A stretch of 64,000 nucleotides of DNA, taken from contig CAVRAU010000015.1 in the NCBI GenBank assembly GCA_963719055.1, positions 1 through 64,000 of the forward strand, read 5' to 3'. The position numbers and the translations under genes are program-made. The notes under the pieces were generated by a model. That model did no database searches. It had not been told where the DNA came from and was given only the letters and a program-made list of their open reading frames with translations. This DNA comes from CAXMQZ01 sp963719055 (GTDB taxonomy: Bacteria; Acidobacteriota; Thermoanaerobaculia; Multivoradales; JAHEKO01). Shown piece after piece: positions 62,514-64,000 of this stretch (its first letter is position 1; each line of letters begins with the position of its first letter).

Positions 62514-63319
62514 GCGAGATCGCCGATATCCTGAGGCGTATTGTCGACCAGCGCCGGCTCCGGATCGACGCTGCTCTGGAATCGCAGGGGTCATCTCCCG
62601 GCCCGGAAGGCCAAGAGCTCCCCGAACCCGCTGTGCCCTCGCCCTTCACCGAAGCGATCCGATCGGCGGCGGGTAGGGCGGTGATCGCCGAGGTGAAGCT
62701 CGGCTCACCTCGTCTGGGCTCCTTGCAGGATGTCTTGGATCCGGAGCGTCAAGCTCGGCTGTATGCCGACAATGGCGCGGCGGCGATCTCGGTTGTGGTC
62801 GAACCCGATTTCTTCCATGGCAGCTACGACCTGCTGGCCCGGTGTCAGCAGGCCTCGGGGTTACCGACACTCGCCAAGGATTTCGTCGTGCATCCGCTGC
62901 AGCTCGAGTGGGCCCGACAGAGCGGTGCCGATGCGGTGCTCTTGATCGCGGCGCTCCATCCCTCGGGTGAGCTTCTGAAGCTCGCGGAGCAGGCGCGTCG
63001 GCTGGGTCTGGTGCCGCTGGTCGAGTGCCATTCGCCGGCCGATTTGGAGCGCCTCGGTGCGGGGGAGTGGGAGCTGGTAGGGGTCAACAATCGCGATTTG
63101 CGGACTTTCGGGGTCGATCTGGAGCGTTCTGTGGCGATGCTGCCCGGCTTGCCTGTGGGCTCCGTGAGAGTCGCGGAGAGCGGCATCGGATCCGCCGCGG
63201 ATGTGACCAGACTGTCGGCGGCGGGGTTCGATGCCTTCCTGGTTGGCGAGACCTTGCTGCTGGCCGAGGACCCGGGTGCGAGATTGCGAGAGCTGGTCGG
63301 AGCCGGGGCGGGCCGATGA
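62510..63319 (+). CDS. trpC: Indole-3-glycerol phosphate synthase
   Basis: 269 residues, TIM barrel. VIAEVKLGSPRLG (substrate Lys), YADNGAAAISVVVEPDFFHGSYD, PTLAKDFVVHPLQLEWARQSGADAVLLI, LVPLVECHSPADLERL, GVNNRDLRTFGVDL and VAESGIGSAADV are typical. Note PRLG where PSKG is more usual after the first Lys motif. Coupled to trpD and trpF by ATGA overlaps. Confidence 0.95.
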   Translation: MSEIADILRRIVDQRRLRIDAALESQGSSPGPEGQELPEPAVPSPFTEAIRSAAGRAVIAEVKLGSPRLGSLQDVLDPERQARLYADNGAAAISVVVEPDFFHGSYDLLARCQQASGLPTLAKDFVVHPLQLEWARQSGADAVLLIAALHPSGELLKLAEQARRLGLVPLVECHSPADLERLGAGEWELVGVNNRDLRTFGVDLERSVAMLPGLPVGSVRVAESGIGSAADVTRLSAAGFDAFLVGETLLLAEDPGARLRELVGAGAGR

Positions 63320-63948
63320 GCTCTCCTGGTGTCAAGGTCTGTGGTGTCACCCGGGTGGAAGACGCTCGTTTGGCGGTGGAGCTGGGAGCCGAGTTCATCG
63401 GCCTCAACTTCTGGCCGGGGAGCCCGCGTTTCTTGTCGATGGAGGCGGCCATACCGATCGCGACGGCGGTCGGCGGCCGGGCCCGCCTGGTGGGTGTGTG
63501 GGTCGATCCGTCGAGGCAGGAGGTGGCCGCCAAGGCCAGGACTCTCTCTCTGGACTTGTTCCAGTTTCATGGCGCTGAGGACCCCCTGTCCGTCGATTGG
63601 TTCCCAGGGAGGGTCATCCAAGCGATCCGAGTGGGTCCGGACCTGAGGTCGGCCAGCCTCGACAGATACGCTCAGGCGTGGGGATTTCTCTTCGACTGCG
63701 CTCCGCCAGGTGTCTATGGTGGCACCGGAGAATCCTGGTCCTATGAGAGGATTGCCGGTCTGGAGACCTCGAAGCCGGTGATGTTGGCCGGTGGCTTGGC
63801 TCCGGAGAATGTTGCCAGGGCCATCGCCCGGAGCGGTGCCGATCTGGTCGATGTCTGCTCCGGTGTCGAGGTCGCACCCGGCATCAAGGATCCAGATCTA
63901 CTGCGGCGGTTTTTCAAAGAGGTTCGCAATGTCCAAACACGAGACTGA
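63316..63948 (+). CDS. trpF: Phosphoribosylanthranilate isomerase
   Basis: About 210 residues, small TIM barrel. VKVCGVTRVEDARLAVELGAEFIGLNFWPGSPR carries the catalytic Cys and the usual FxxxSPR-type motif; LDLFQFHGAED, LFDCAPPGVYGGTGESW (catalytic Asp) and MLAGGLAPENVARAI follow. ATG 63316 overlaps the trpC stop. Confidence 0.95.
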   Translation: MSSPGVKVCGVTRVEDARLAVELGAEFIGLNFWPGSPRFLSMEAAIPIATAVGGRARLVGVWVDPSRQEVAAKARTLSLDLFQFHGAEDPLSVDWFPGRVIQAIRVGPDLRSASLDRYAQAWGFLFDCAPPGVYGGTGESWSYERIAGLETSKPVMLAGGLAPENVARAIARSGADLVDVCSGVEVAPGIKDPDLLRRFFKEVRNVQTRD

Positions 63949-64000
63949 CACCCCGGGATACTTCGGCGTCTACGGTGGACGCTTCGCTCCGGAGACACTG
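63929..64000 (+). CDS. trpB: Tryptophan synthase beta subunit, partial at right edge
   Basis: 24 codons are visible. After a short polar leader the sequence GYFGVYGGRFAPETL is the conserved TrpB N-terminus. The ATG at 63929 overlaps the trpF 3' end by 20 bases. Continues the trp operon; trpA is expected outside the window. Confidence 0.9.
   Translation, partial: MSKHETDTPGYFGVYGGRFAPETL

Overview
The window is about 62-64% GC and reads as one contiguous piece of a Gram-negative bacterial chromosome. Evidence for an outer membrane includes DUF1302 and Omp85-type barrels, several lipoboxes and LolA-like domains. The mix of families fits an Acidobacteriota lineage of the Thermoanaerobaculia/Holophagae type best: DUF2723, a TAtT-type TRAP system, a MoxR-DUF58-TgpA block, sulfatase-like proteins ending in a short A-(L/I)-G-Y-(I/L)-N tail, and a fused AroDE beside fab and trp genes. 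A deep-branching deltaproteobacterial lineage is possible. This placement is inference; no rRNA gene is present.

Layout: 0-2.7 kb, a partial membrane protein and a membrane sulfatase/LtaS-like protein. 2.7-9.4 kb (minus), a four-gene cell-envelope operon DUF1302 - DUF1329 - YCF48-like - RND/MMPL transporter, with a tandem repeat in its upstream region. 9.9-16 kb, PilZ protein, metG, an MFS transporter, feoAB. 15.8-19.1 kb (minus), DUF502 - M48 protease - DUF1801 - TPR. 19.4-26.9 kb, fadI, a SpoIIE phosphatase, TAtT lipoprotein plus fused TRAP QM permease, an HDAC-fold deacetylase and an Smr protein. 27-32 kb, a large multidomain outer-membrane protein with an Omp85-like C-terminus and an NhaC antiporter. 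32-34 kb, recA and murB, divergent. 34-39 kb, a sulfatase lipoprotein, a DUF2723 glycosyltransferase-like protein and an arylsulfotransferase. 39-45 kb, GT2, a lipoprotein, MoxR ATPase, DUF58 and TgpA transglutaminase. 45-51 kb (minus), an exopolysaccharide cluster of four GT4 enzymes and a WcaJ-like initiating transferase. 51-64 kb, an unknown membrane-anchored protein, then yceD-rpmF-plsX-fabD-fabG-acpP-fabF-aroDE-trpE-G-D-C-F-B (trpB cut by the right edge), most of it translationally coupled by ATGA/GTGA overlaps.

A dominant feature is the large number of reading-frame breaks. About 18 genes, including single-copy housekeeping genes (recA, murB, fabF, aroDE, trpE), have one or more single-base shifts with otherwise intact, conserved sequence on both sides; two lie on runs of seven G. 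I treat these as sequence/assembly indels and annotate each broken gene as one CDS. They should not be read as pseudogenes without checking reads.

No tRNA, rRNA, CRISPR array, insertion sequence, integrase or attachment site was recognised. The most unusual items are the about 990-residue Omp85-like chimera (26960-29944), the DUF1302 operon with its tandem operator-like repeat, a deacetylase with a long unassigned C-terminal half, an arylsulfotransferase with an extra C-terminal beta-rich module, and a TAtT/TRAP system with no binding protein beside it.
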